Shown here: piece by piece, positions 27,386-36,146 of the stretch
Layout of the letters: every line of letters begins with the position of its first letter
Position numbering within the stretch: the stretch's first letter is position 1
Origin: Pseudodesulfovibrio sp. JC047
GTDB lineage: Bacteria; Desulfobacterota; Desulfovibrionia; Desulfovibrionales; Desulfovibrionaceae
Length of the DNA stretch: 64,000 nt
Assembly: GCF_010468615.1 (NCBI RefSeq)
Contig: NZ_WUEH01000002.1
Location: 62,001-126,000 of the forward strand
Direction of reading: 5' to 3'
The notes under the pieces: generated by a model
What the model was told of the DNA's origin: nothing
The model's database searches: none
What the model saw: only the letters and a program-made list of their open reading frames with translations
Program-made: the position numbers and the translations under genes

Positions 27386-28129
27386 TTATTGAAGAACCTC
27401 GTGAACCAATTTCGGCAGCAATGTCCCGGCTTTTCCCTGAAGGAAATAGTCGCTGATCCTGTAGGTGTACTCCGTATCGGACAGATTGATTTCAACCAGG
27501 GTGCCACCATTATTTTTCACGATGGACGGAATCCGACCGGCGGGCATGACCAGGCCGCCCGTGCCGATAATCAGACAGACATCCGCCTGTTGAGCCAAGG
27601 CCGTGGCGGCCTGGTGGACATGGGACGGAACCCCCTCACCAAAAAAGACGAAATCAGGTTTGAGCACACCTCCGCAGGCTGGACAACACGGTGGCAACGA
27701 ATCCAGTGAAATATCCTGAGAGTCGAAAAAAGTCCGACAACTCATGCACTGCATCCGCCGGGTGGAGCCATGGTATTCATGGACAACCGTGCTGCCTGCT
27801 GCCTGATGCAACGAATCGATATTCTGCGTCACGATACCGGCCAACTTGCCATTGTTTTCCAACTGCACCAACGCGTGGTGTGCGGCGTTTGGTTTGGCCG
27901 AGTCCAACATGTCATAAAAAATCGTCTTCAAAAGCGGCCACACGTCCGCCGGATGCTGTTTGAAATAGGCTTTCTCGAACAAGGCAGGGTCATATCGAGA
28001 CCAGATGCCACCCGGCCCGCGAAACGGGGGGATGCCGGATTCCACGGAAATTCCCGCACCAGTAAATGCCATGATACACCGGGCGTTCCGTATGGCCTGC
28101 GCCGCATTCTCAAGAGCTTGATTCGTCAT
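27386..28129 (-). CDS. cobB: NAD-dependent protein deacylase, sirtuin
   Basis: A 247-residue cytoplasmic Sir2 enzyme removing acyl groups from lysines with NAD. NAD-binding GAGIS, TQNID and the catalytic histidine in HEYHGS are present; the zinc site has CMSC and CPAC pairs; a later NAD block is GTGGLVMPAG (usually GTS, so one residue differs). The start has GAGGATAT upstream. It follows the membrane-anchored protein by 10 bases, so they share a transcript. A Pat-like acyltransferase at 40094-42799 could be its counterpart. Confidence 0.93.
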   Translation of the reverse strand: MTNQALENAAQAIRNARCIMAFTGAGISVESGIPPFRGPGGIWSRYDPALFEKAYFKQHPADVWPLLKTIFYDMLDSAKPNAAHHALVQLENNGKLAGIVTQNIDSLHQAAGSTVVHEYHGSTRRMQCMSCRTFFDSQDISLDSLPPCCPACGGVLKPDFVFFGEGVPSHVHQAATALAQQADVCLIIGTGGLVMPAGRIPSIVKNNGGTLVEINLSDTEYTYRISDYFLQGKAGTLLPKLVHEVLQ

Positions 28130-28139
28130 GATATCCTCA

Positions 28140-28589
28140 CTATTCCACGGCGGACAAAATCAGATGCCCATCCGGGTCGGTATGCACACTGAAAATGGCG
28201 GCCCACCGCTCGAAGCACCGTTCGCCCAGCTCGGGATCGATGTCCAGAAAAGAGCGGGATACATGAATTTCTGCGCTCACCCGCGCGTCTTTGACAAAAA
28301 TCAATCCCCAAGAATCCGGGGCCATTTGCTTTCCTGCATACGGACGACCAAACCTGTTTTTGAGTGTATGCACTTTTCCGGGCAGAAGCAGACACACTCC
28401 ATCCCAATCATAGGACTCCATCAAGGCATCCAGAGAAAACGTATCTCCTGGGCGTGCCCGCTGTTTGTCCACGGCCCGGACAAACCGATCTTTCATGTAG
28501 GTATCAGTATAATCGAAGAAAAACAGTGAACCAAACGCCACGACGAGACCGATCGAGACAACCAGTGCGCTTTTCGTCCTCATGTGCAT
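28140..28589 (-). CDS. Membrane-anchored protein of unknown function
   Basis: A 149-residue protein with one N-terminal membrane helix (SALVVSIGLVVAFGSLFFF) and a periplasmic domain of about 115 residues (SYDWDGVCLLLPGKVHTLKNRFG, WGLIFVKDARVSAEIHVSR). I do not recognise the domain. The ATG at 28589 has AGGAGAGG upstream, better than the upstream frame to 28613. It precedes the sirtuin gene by 10 bases. Confidence 0.75.
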   Translation of the reverse strand: MHMRTKSALVVSIGLVVAFGSLFFFDYTDTYMKDRFVRAVDKQRARPGDTFSLDALMESYDWDGVCLLLPGKVHTLKNRFGRPYAGKQMAPDSWGLIFVKDARVSAEIHVSRSFLDIDPELGERCFERWAAIFSVHTDPDGHLILSAVE

Positions 28590-28819
28590 GGGAACCTCTC
28601 CTGTATGGGGCACTCCCGAATTCCGATTCGCAATTCATCCTAAATATAGAACTGTCAGGACATGAGGTCAAACACGGGGACACACAGCATCTTCAAACCC
28701 AATTCCGAAAAAACGAAATCCTCGCTGACCGGAACCTGTTTCGAATTTTGCCCCTTGTTTCCGGTTCAATGATCCTGTACTTTTTGTGAACATTCTCCCA
28801 TCGCAAAAAAGGATATATC

Positions 28820-29431
28820 ATGCCGCTCACTCTCCGAATATTTTCCGACTTTGTCTGACCATTCTGCTACATCGGCACGGGAATTGTCGATCATTTGAAG
28901 CAGGAATTCGACATTGAAGACATCTGGATTCCACACGAACTCCACCCGGAAACGCCAGCACAAGGCGTGCCAACGATTGATCGATTCAGCCAGTTTGATA
29001 TCGACCAGGCCGTCCTCACCTGCAACCAGCGGGGTGAACCTTACGGTCTGACCTTTGGTGACATGACCGTTCTGAGAAACTCCCGACTGTCGCTGGAGGC
29101 AGCGGAATTCGCCCGCGAGCATGGCGTGTATCACGCATTTCACCACGCGGTCTTCAGGGCGTATTTCACTGAAGGGAAAGACATTGGAGCAACAGACATA
29201 TTGTTGGACGTGGGAGAGTCCTGCGGACTGGATCGAGCGGCCCTGAACACCGCGCTTGCGGACCATCAATTCGCCGAAAAAGTCGCCATGGGTTCACAGG
29301 CAGCACGCGACGCTGGGGTCACAGCTCTGCCCACGTTCATCATCAACGATATGCCGCCCATGACTGGAGCGATCAGCGAAACACGCTTTCGCACCGCACT
29401 CCAATCCGCAACAGACTCAGGCAAAAGTTAA
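28820..29431 (+). CDS. DsbA/FrnE-like thioredoxin-fold protein, probable selenoprotein
   Basis: Read through one in-frame TGA (28856-28858), the gene encodes 203 residues. The N-terminus MPLTLRIFSDFV-U-PFCYIGTG aligns with FrnE/DsbA-family oxidoreductases, in which this position is the first Cys of CPxC; here codon 13 is TGA and C16 is intact, giving UPFC. The rest is normal for the family: helical insertion (EFAREHGVYHAFHHAVFRAYF) and the cis-Pro loop ALPTF (Pro171). AAGGA lies upstream of the ATG. A hairpin of SECIS type follows the TGA. Without recoding, the only start would be after the redox motif and outside any ribosome site. A sequencing error or a pseudogene is the alternative. No signal peptide, so cytoplasmic. 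Confidence 0.82.
28864..28903 (+). promoter_or_regulatory. Candidate bacterial SECIS element
   Basis: Twelve bases after the TGA a 7-bp stem (ATCGGCA, 28871-28877, with TGTCGAT, 28885-28891, one G-U pair) closes a 7-base loop CGGGAAT. The loop has G at its second position and lies about 20 bases from the TGA, as expected for SelB-binding hairpins. A lower helix CTGCT/AGCAG (28864-28868 with 28899-28903) extends it. Confidence 0.75.
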
Positions 29432-29460
29432 CCACAACGAACTGCAACACCAGGTACACC

Positions 29461-30456
29461 ATGGCGCAAAAGTCCGAAATAGCTGTTTTCTTTACAGGTG
29501 GAACCATCGGGATGTCCCCGGTCGAAGGCAAACCCGGCGTGGCTCCGGGCGGCAACTTCGATCAACTGCTCAAGCAGCTTGTTCCTCAGGGAAAAGCGGT
29601 CTCGCTGCGCCCGATATTATGGTCGGACAAACCCAGTCCCCACATGACACCGGACGACATGTTTCGACTGGCCAGAGACATTGAAACCTCACTGAAAGAG
29701 CCAAACGTCATCGGGGCCATTGTCCTGCACGGCACAGACACTCTGGTCGAAACCGCCTACATGTGTGATCTGATCATTGACTCGGACAAGCCCATCATAC
29801 TGACCGGGTCCATGCGGTACTATTCGGAATCTGGATACGACGGCATCCGCAACCTGACAAACAGCATCCGGGCCTGTCTGCTTCCCCTGCCCCCCGGGGT
29901 CGGGGCCTGCATTCTGATGACGGATCGCATCTTCGCGGCCCGAGAAGCCGTCAAGGTCAACTCGCTCAATGTGGATGCCTTCGAGTCCCGCGAAGCCGGT
30001 GTGGTCGGTTCCGTGGCCGGAGAATCCGTAATCCTGGCCCGACGTCACTCCACCCCGGCCCGACGACAAAAAATCAGCCCCCGGGCCATTGTCGAAAAGG
30101 TGGCACTCATCACGGCTTATACTGGGATGGACCGATCACTTATCGATCATGCTAAACACATTGGTATGAAAGGTATTGTCCTTGAAGGATTTGGCGCAGG
30201 CAACATTCCGCCCGCAGTTGTTTCCGGCGTGGAAGACTGTGTGCGAGATGGTATCCCGGTCGTCTTGGCCACCCGGTGCATCGAAGGCGGTGTCTGGCCG
30301 ATTTACGGCTATCCCGGCGGCGGGGCCGATCTGGAAAGCAAAGGTGTCATAGCCTGTGGTCGACTCGGGGGACCAAAGGCTCGAATCCGACTGATGTGCG
30401 CCCTTGGCCTGACCTCGGACATGGACACCATCAGGGAACTATTTGCCGAAGCCTGA
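29461..30456 (+). CDS. L-asparaginase
   Basis: A 331-residue cytoplasmic enzyme hydrolysing asparagine to aspartate and ammonia. Both catalytic threonine motifs are present: FFTGGTIGM near the N-terminus and VLHGTDTLVETA near residue 95, and the family block PIILTGSMR follows. No signal peptide, which argues for a type I-like housekeeping form, though sequence alone does not exclude other amidohydrolase substrates. It starts 29 bases after the selenoprotein gene with a modest AGG ribosome site, and converges on galE. Confidence 0.9.
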   Translation: MAQKSEIAVFFTGGTIGMSPVEGKPGVAPGGNFDQLLKQLVPQGKAVSLRPILWSDKPSPHMTPDDMFRLARDIETSLKEPNVIGAIVLHGTDTLVETAYMCDLIIDSDKPIILTGSMRYYSESGYDGIRNLTNSIRACLLPLPPGVGACILMTDRIFAAREAVKVNSLNVDAFESREAGVVGSVAGESVILARRHSTPARRQKISPRAIVEKVALITAYTGMDRSLIDHAKHIGMKGIVLEGFGAGNIPPAVVSGVEDCVRDGIPVVLATRCIEGGVWPIYGYPGGGADLESKGVIACGRLGGPKARIRLMCALGLTSDMDTIRELFAEA

Positions 30457-30475
30457 TCGCTGGCAGCCTCCCGAC

Positions 30476-31462
30476 CTATTTCAGGTGCGCCATATCGTTC
30501 TGGTGCCAATTCCAGGCCGTGCGCACGATTTCATTGATGTCACCGAATTGCGGTTGCCACTCCAGAATTTCATGCGCGGCCTGAGCCGAACTGACCAGAG
30601 CCGGAGAATCGCCCGGACGACGGTCCGACTCGACCACAGGAATCGCACATCCGGTGACAGCCCGGGCCACATCCACGATTTCCCGCACGGAAAAACCGTT
30701 GCCATTTCCAAGGTTGAAAGCCCGTGAAGCACCACCTGATTCCAAATATTCCAGAGCCTTGACATGCGCCGAAGCCAGGTCGGTGACATGGATATAGTCT
30801 CGGAGACACGTTCCGTCCGGGGTGGGATAATCCGTACCGAAAAGGGTGATATTGTCACGCAAACCAAGCGCAGTATGCAAAATCAACGGGATGAGATGGG
30901 TTTCCGGTTGATGACGTTCGCCAATCTCACCATCCGGGTCAGCTCCGGCGGCATTGAAATACCGCAGACACACATGATTCAAGCCATAGGCCCGCCCATA
31001 GTCGGCCAGCATCTGCTCGATCATCCGTTTTGACCACGCATAAGGAGACAGCGGAGACAGTGGGTGATCTTCTGCGATCACCTCGGTCACGGGTTCACCG
31101 TACACGGCGGCGGTGGAGGAAAAGACCAGCCGTTTCACATCGGCTTCCAACATGGCATCCAACAAATTCAGGGTATTCCGCACATTGTTGCCGTAATACA
31201 TATCCGGTTTTGCCACGGATTCTCCCACGGCAATAAACGCCGCAAAATGCAGGACTTCACCGATATCATGCCGGGAAAACACGGCTTTCAAAAAAGCGGG
31301 ATCACCAAGGTCACCCTCTTCGAATTCCCCCCATTTGAGGAAATCACGATGGCCGGCCACCAACGAATCAACAACCACAACCTCTCGTCCCAAGGCGGAC
31401 AGGGCCTTGGCCGCATGGGAACCGATATATCCGGCACCGCCGGTGATGAGTGTTTTTTTCAT
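30476..31462 (-). CDS. galE: UDP-glucose 4-epimerase
   Basis: A 328-residue SDR enzyme interconverting UDP-glucose and UDP-galactose for surface polysaccharides. NAD motif TGGAGYIGSH at the N-terminus, catalytic SSTAAVYG and YAWSK (YxxxK), and the family blocks LRYFNAAGADPDGEIGE and RDYIHVTDLASAH are intact. The ATG at 31462 gives the usual family start; no clear ribosome site is visible, and a GTG at 31480 in frame is an alternative. It follows the chemoreceptor gene by 47 bases. Confidence 0.94.
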   Translation of the reverse strand: MKKTLITGGAGYIGSHAAKALSALGREVVVVDSLVAGHRDFLKWGEFEEGDLGDPAFLKAVFSRHDIGEVLHFAAFIAVGESVAKPDMYYGNNVRNTLNLLDAMLEADVKRLVFSSTAAVYGEPVTEVIAEDHPLSPLSPYAWSKRMIEQMLADYGRAYGLNHVCLRYFNAAGADPDGEIGERHQPETHLIPLILHTALGLRDNITLFGTDYPTPDGTCLRDYIHVTDLASAHVKALEYLESGGASRAFNLGNGNGFSVREIVDVARAVTGCAIPVVESDRRPGDSPALVSSAQAAHEILEWQPQFGDINEIVRTAWNWHQNDMAHLK

Positions 31463-31509
31463 CGTACAATCATATCGCACGTTCTCACGAAAGAGAAGCG
31501 GACTTTGGC

Positions 31510-33144
31510 CTAGGACTGCATACGTCCGATCAATTCCTTGAGCGATCCGGCCAAAGCGGACAGATTCTGCAAAGCAACCCGAGATTCACTCATGGCATTG
31601 GCGGTTTCACTGGAAATGCCATTGATTTCCTCAGTAGCACGATTGACCTGCTCACTGGTTGTGGACTGTTCTTCCGCAGCCGTTGCGATGGAACGAATCT
31701 GATCGGCAGCCATGCCCACGCGTTCCCGGATATGCTGCATGGATTCGCCCGCTTTTGAGGCTAATTCAGTGGATTGTTGGATGGATACGACAGCCTCTTC
31801 AGTGGCGGTCACATTTTTTCTGGTTCCGGCACGAATGGATTGAATGGCCTCATGCACTTCCTTGGTCGCAATCATGGTTTTTTCCGCCAATTTCCGCACC
31901 TCGTCGGCCACCACGGCGAATCCCCGCCCCGCTTCTCCAGCCCGAGCGGCTTCAATGGCCGCATTCAACGCCAGCAGATTTGTCTGGTCCGCGATATCGT
32001 CGATCACCTGCATGATGGCCCCGATATCCTCGGTCTGTTTATCCAGCCCGGCCATGGATTCCTTGAGATGTTCCGACCGCACGCCAACATCCTGGATCGC
32101 ACCGACCACCTCATGCACAAGGTGCGTCCCTTTCTCGGCAGCACCACGCATGTCTTCCGCATTGCTGGACGCATCTGCGGCATTTCTGGCGACCTCAAGC
32201 ACCGTCACATTCATCTGCTCCATGGCAGACGCGGTTTCACTGGCCCGATCCCGCTGGATATCGGAACCGTGACTGGCTTCATCCACCTGTTGCGACAAGA
32301 CTGACGACGCATCTTCAAGCTGTTCGGCAATAGATCGAGCTTCCCGGGCTGTTTCCACCAACAATTCATGTTGCTGACGGGCCTCCTGCTCGCTCAACTT
32401 GATTTCCGTGGTTTCGGTCAGGATAGTAAAAGCCCCGACAATCTTCCCGTCCAAATCCTTGATGGGCGAAGTATCAACCAACAAATGATATGGTCTTCCC
32501 CGTCGGCCCGTGCCGGATGTCACCTGCCCGATCACCACGGTATCATCACGCATACACTGGCCAAGCATGGTGGACCGATTGCGATCGCCATACACGAATT
32601 CACCCATGTGCATTCCGATAAACGCTTCCGGCGGCTCATCAATCTGCAACAAATCGAGTTCTGCCTGATTCAAAAAAGTAATGGTTTCATCCAGATCCAC
32701 AACCACGCAGGGCTGTGTCATATTGGTCAGCAATCCCTGAGACATACCAAGCTTGGTCTTCAGCTCGGCAGTCATATCCCGCACGGAATCAATGGTCTCG
32801 CTGATAATATCAACGGCTTCATACCTGATGGTCGCGTCATACTTTCCCTTGGCAACCTCACGGGTAAACTCGGAAAGGTCGGACAAAGGCCGAATCAAGG
32901 CCCGGACCAGAATGGTCCCTCCCAAAAACGACACCAGAATCCCGCCGGTCACGACAATACCACTGACCCACAGGACGCTGTGAATCAACGTATCCCGGCT
33001 GGCCTGATCGAGCACCAGTTCATCCAGTACCGAAGTGATCCTGAACACGATGCCGCCGGCAAGAAGAAGGGCTGTGACAGCCACCATGAAAACAACGCCG
33101 CTGACGAGTTTGAAGCGAAAAGGAACCTTTTTCGGATTGAACAT
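31510..33144 (-). CDS. Methyl-accepting chemotaxis protein with PAS domain
   Basis: A 544-residue chemoreceptor. Two membrane helices (about 13-35 and 57-79) enclose a loop of only about 20 residues, so there is no real periplasmic sensor. HAMP follows, then a PAS domain (about 150-265, [23 protein letters not shown], ending [22 protein letters not shown]) and the signalling domain whose tip [21 protein letters not shown] contacts CheA/CheW. It therefore probably senses an internal signal such as redox state or a cofactor-bound ligand. The ATG at 33144 has GAGGT upstream. Confidence 0.93.
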   Translation of the reverse strand: MFNPKKVPFRFKLVSGVVFMVAVTALLLAGGIVFRITSVLDELVLDQASRDTLIHSVLWVSGIVVTGGILVSFLGGTILVRALIRPLSDLSEFTREVAKGKYDATIRYEAVDIISETIDSVRDMTAELKTKLGMSQGLLTNMTQPCVVVDLDETITFLNQAELDLLQIDEPPEAFIGMHMGEFVYGDRNRSTMLGQCMRDDTVVIGQVTSGTGRRGRPYHLLVDTSPIKDLDGKIVGAFTILTETTEIKLSEQEARQQHELLVETAREARSIAEQLEDASSVLSQQVDEASHGSDIQRDRASETASAMEQMNVTVLEVARNAADASSNAEDMRGAAEKGTHLVHEVVGAIQDVGVRSEHLKESMAGLDKQTEDIGAIMQVIDDIADQTNLLALNAAIEAARAGEAGRGFAVVADEVRKLAEKTMIATKEVHEAIQSIRAGTRKNVTATEEAVVSIQQSTELASKAGESMQHIRERVGMAADQIRSIATAAEEQSTTSEQVNRATEEINGISSETANAMSESRVALQNLSALAGSLKELIGRMQS

Positions 33145-33301
33145 GCGCACACCTCTGATTGATTGCCGACACACCTGCCCCGTTCACCTGGACAGCGTAA
33201 ATTCTAAACATTCTTTAGACCACTACGAGTCACACAGGAATCTGTCAACACGGGCACCGCATATTCAACGCCAAGCCCCCTTCACCATATACGGAGACGC
33301 G

Positions 33302-33841
33302 CTATTCTTCGCTGCTCCACATGCCGTTCTGGACCCATCCGAGGTATTTTCTCGCAAGAAAGCCCGCGACCTCCCGGGCATCATCAAGTCCGAATCTGGG
33401 GACATCCGCATCCACGCCCACATCCGTGACCATGGCAACAAGTTGTTTGTCATCCTGATTTTGCCGGGAGCACAATGGCGTATGATGTGCTTCGCCCCGA
33501 TGGACTTCAACCTTGGGGAACTGGGCATTGAAATACCCTTCAGTCAACACCAGATGTTTATCCGCGAACAGTTTTTCAGCCAATTCCGGCAACGTGTGTT
33601 CATGGTCCACGCTCTGAATCATGGCGATTCGATCGGGTGAAGCAATAACCACGGTTTCGGCTCCGGCCTGTTTCAATCGCCACGAATCCTTTCCTTCATG
33701 ATCGATATCAAAGGAATGGGCATCGTGTTTGATCGCCCCCACCGACACACCAAGTGCCTTCAATTCCGGCACCAGTTTTTCAATGAACGTGGTTTTACCG
33801 GATTTCTTCTTCCCGACAATACAAATGATCTGCGGTTGCAT
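33302..33841 (-). CDS. mobB: Molybdopterin-guanine dinucleotide biosynthesis protein MobB
   Basis: A 179-residue GTP-binding protein that helps attach GMP to molybdopterin for formate dehydrogenase and similar enzymes. P-loop VGKKKSGKTTF near the N-terminus, GAIKHDAHSFDIDHEGKDSWR (the MobB signature) and VLTEGYFN are present. The ATG at 33841 has AGGGGG upstream. It is divergent from moeA, whose start is 146 bases away, so the gap should hold promoters for both. Confidence 0.93.
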   Translation of the reverse strand: MQPQIICIVGKKKSGKTTFIEKLVPELKALGVSVGAIKHDAHSFDIDHEGKDSWRLKQAGAETVVIASPDRIAMIQSVDHEHTLPELAEKLFADKHLVLTEGYFNAQFPKVEVHRGEAHHTPLCSRQNQDDKQLVAMVTDVGVDADVPRFGLDDAREVAGFLARKYLGWVQNGMWSSEE

Positions 33842-33986
33842 ATATCCCCCTCTCACAAGTTCCTTTTCACGTTTTCTGGCAGAAAAGAAGACTCTACTCA
33901 AGCCCAAAGGAAAAAACCACGACTCTTTACATCACGACATGGCAATGCCACTCTCTTGTTTCCATACTCTGACTACAAGGATGCAC

Positions 33987-35243
33987 ATGAAGACGCCGAT
34001 TTCCCGCAAGCAGGCCGTTCAAACCCTGCTTGAACTCGTTGTCCCGACACCGCCCGAAGACCGCGCTCCACTCAACGGCATTGGCTGTGTCACCGCCACC
34101 ACCGTGACCGCGCACTGTCAGGTTCCAGAGCAGGCTCATTCCCTCAGGGATGGCTATGCCCTGCGAATGGCGGACATCGAGCAGGCTTCGCCCGCAACCC
34201 CTGTCCGTCTCGCAGTCACCCAGGCCATTTGTGCGGAATCCAGAAACCCGCGTCCGCTCGGTCCCAATGAAACGGCACGGGTTCTCACTGGCGGTCCCGT
34301 CCCGGACGGAGCAGACGCTGTGCTGGCCGAAGAGGATGTGACCATCGAAGCAACAACCATTCGCGTCCACTCTCCCGTCAAGAAAGGGTGGTTCATCCGG
34401 CCCGCCGGGGGAGAAATCGATGCACGAACCATCATCTCCCAGCCCGGCCACGAACTCACCCCGCAGGCCGCCGCCGTCATGACCCGCACCCGCACCGGCC
34501 CGATCTCGATGCACCCCACGCCCACAGCTCGTCTTTTCGCCCTGGGCAGCGAATTGGTTGATCCCACCATACACACTGATCCCAAACGATTCCCGGCTGA
34601 CAATCTCGTCTTGCAACGCGGTCTTTTCGAAGCCTGTGGCGTGACCGTCACCAATGCGACGGTCATTCCCGACAACAAGCACACTCTGATCTCCCAGCTC
34701 GGCACTCCGCCTTTTCCCAACATCATCGTGACCACCGGCGGCACCGGTCGCAGTGAACGGGATTTCGCCAAAACCGGCGCGCAGGACAGCGGGTTCACCA
34801 TCCTGTTCGACGCAGTGGACATCCGCCCGGGCCGACACGTTTTCGCAGCGATTCGCGACACGACCATACTCTTCGGCTTGCCCGGACCGCCCGCCGCCGG
34901 ACACGCCTGTTTTCACGCGTTAATACTGCCCGTCATCCGACGACTGCGCGGATTGCCCGACACCCCGGCCCCGCTCAAAGCCCGTTTCACCCAGCAGCTC
35001 GAAGCACGCCACGGCAGTGAATGGCTCGTTCAATGCGCCCTCTCACTCCACGGCTCCCAACTCACCGCGACCCCTTTGGCCAGCAAAAAAGTCCCTCCCA
35101 TGCTCGGACTCGCTCAGGCAAACGGTCTCGCCTTTCTCCAAGGAAACACGACCATTCTCCCCGGCCACGAAGTCGAAGTGGCAACAACGCTTTTTGAGGG
35201 TGGATGCCTTTCCCCCAGACCCCCTATCCCTCTCTTTTCCTAA
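33987..35243 (+). CDS. moeA: Molybdopterin molybdenumtransferase MoeA
   Basis: A 418-residue enzyme inserting molybdate into adenylylated molybdopterin. Blocks: SLRDGYALRMADI (the xRDGYA motif), ARVLTGGPVPDGADAVLAEED, the MPT-binding TTGGTGRSERDFA and LFGLPGPPAAG. The ATG at 33987 has AAGG six bases upstream; the frame upstream is open by chance. The final dozen residues (CLSPRPPIPLFS) and the stop codon are encoded by the dispersed repeat that begins at 35209, so the original C-terminus has been replaced or extended. Confidence 0.93.
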   Translation: MKTPISRKQAVQTLLELVVPTPPEDRAPLNGIGCVTATTVTAHCQVPEQAHSLRDGYALRMADIEQASPATPVRLAVTQAICAESRNPRPLGPNETARVLTGGPVPDGADAVLAEEDVTIEATTIRVHSPVKKGWFIRPAGGEIDARTIISQPGHELTPQAAAVMTRTRTGPISMHPTPTARLFALGSELVDPTIHTDPKRFPADNLVLQRGLFEACGVTVTNATVIPDNKHTLISQLGTPPFPNIIVTTGGTGRSERDFAKTGAQDSGFTILFDAVDIRPGRHVFAAIRDTTILFGLPGPPAAGHACFHALILPVIRRLRGLPDTPAPLKARFTQQLEARHGSEWLVQCALSLHGSQLTATPLASKKVPPMLGLAQANGLAFLQGNTTILPGHEVEVATTLFEGGCLSPRPPIPLFS

Positions 35244-35265
35244 ACTTTTTATGTGCCTTCGGCAG
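35209..35265 (+). repeat. Dispersed repeat tail, copy B, overlapping moeA 3' end
   Basis: Nearly identical to 9113-9169 (TTTCCCCCAGACCCCCTAT, TCTCTTTTCCTAAACTTTTT, GTGCCTTCGGCAG). The TAA within CCTAAAC is the moeA stop. The left palindrome arm present in copy A is missing here. Confidence 0.88.
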
Positions 35266-35331
35266 GTGTGCGTGTTCGCGTAAGGGCACGGCTGTCGTGT
35301 GGGATATTGAGGTATGAAATGTCTCCGACGG

Positions 35332-35402
35332 CCAGAGGGGAACCTCTTGAAAGAGGTTTCCCTCTGGACTCCCTTCCAGAACTTTTTAGCGCGCCTTCGG
35401 CG
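35332..35402 (+). repeat. Related palindromic repeat with tail
   Basis: Inverted repeat CCAGAGGGGAACCTCTT / AAGAGGTTTCCCTCTGG (35332-35367, one or two mismatches, 2-base centre) followed by GGACTCCCTTCCAGAACTTTTTAG-type tail and GCCTTCGGCG. It has the same plan as copy A at 9064-9169, with a different stem sequence. Confidence 0.8.
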
Positions 35403-35627
35403 AGATTCCATGGCATTGATTGCGTGGGATTGAAGCAATAAAAGGGAATAAGAGTATGCCCCTTTCACCTCTGAATATTCCACGCTCTTCCAGGCTTCTG
35501 GAGTGCCTTGAGAGAATATAACTTTCCCCGACAGACACAACTCGAAGCCTTCATTCCAACAGGCATTCCTTCACGTATCAACGCCCCGATCCCCCTTCCT
35601 TCTCCCACTCTTTCCCCAAACATTCCG

Positions 35628-35890
35628 GAGTGCCTTGGGGGACACCGCCCCCCAACAACGCCTCTCTTTCCCCGACACCCCATTCTTCACCCTTCAGCCA
35701 AATCGCCCACATCCCCGACACCCCAAACTTTCCGGAGTGCCTTGGGGGGCACCGCCCCCCAACAACGCCTCTCTTTCCCCGATGACTCATTCTTCACCCT
35801 TCGGCCAAATCGCCCACATCCCCGACACCCCAAACTTTCTGGAGTGCCTTGGGGGGCACCGCCCCCCAACAACGCCTCTCTTTCCCCGAT
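35628..35890. repeat. Tandem repeat array, ~107-bp units, copy B
   Basis: GAGTGCCTTGGGG recurs at 35628, 35735 and 35842, exactly 107 bases apart. The units match those at 9361-9800, including the TTGGGGGGC/GCCCCCCAA hairpin and TTCGGCCAAATCG. About two and a half units are present. Proline-rich frames through it are rejected as genes. Confidence 0.9.
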
Positions 35891-35898
35891 GAACCAAG

Positions 35899-36018
35899 GC
35901 TTGGGAGAGTGGTGCAGATGTGCATTTTCTCGGGTGCCGATCGACCGGAGGCGTAGTCTTCCTACGGTGAGGATCGAGCGGTGCCCGAAAAATGTGCAGA
36001 TGCGCCGCTCTCTCAAGC
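35899..36018. repeat. Long-hairpin repeat module, copy B (candidate structured RNA)
   Basis: The same outer arms as 9809-9926 (GCTTGGGAGAGTGGTGCAG; 3' arm ends CTCTCTCAAGC). Inner helices keep their pairing with changed bases: CGATC (35938-35942) with GATCG (35972-35976), and CGTAG (35952-35956) with CTACG (35962-35966). The bases CGGTGAGG after the inner helix are conserved in both copies. Confidence 0.75.
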
Positions 36019-36031
36019 CGCCCCCCAAACC

Positions 36032-36086
36032 TGTCACGGAGGTTTCAGAGAGCTGTCACGAAGATGTAACATGGTGGGGCTATCAA
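36032..36086 (+). promoter_or_regulatory. pstS: Pho box array and -10 of the pst operon
   Basis: Four half-sites spaced exactly 11 bases: TGTCAC (36032), TTTCAG (36043), TGTCAC (36054), TGTAAC (36065), matching tandem PhoB sites (TGTCA repeats of 11 bp). TATCAA (36081-36086) lies where a -10 box is expected in a PhoB-dependent promoter that lacks a -35. This indicates induction by phosphate starvation. Confidence 0.8.
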
Positions 36087-36146
36087 TACGCATCACGGAA
36101 TTGAGGATTGGTCGTCATGTACATAATTTCAAGGAAGGTAATTGGT

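Noticed and set aside
28895-29431. A shorter DsbA-like gene starting after the TGA
   Set aside because: It would lack the redox motif and has no ribosome site; the in-frame upstream part matches the family, so the longer reading with Sec is preferred.
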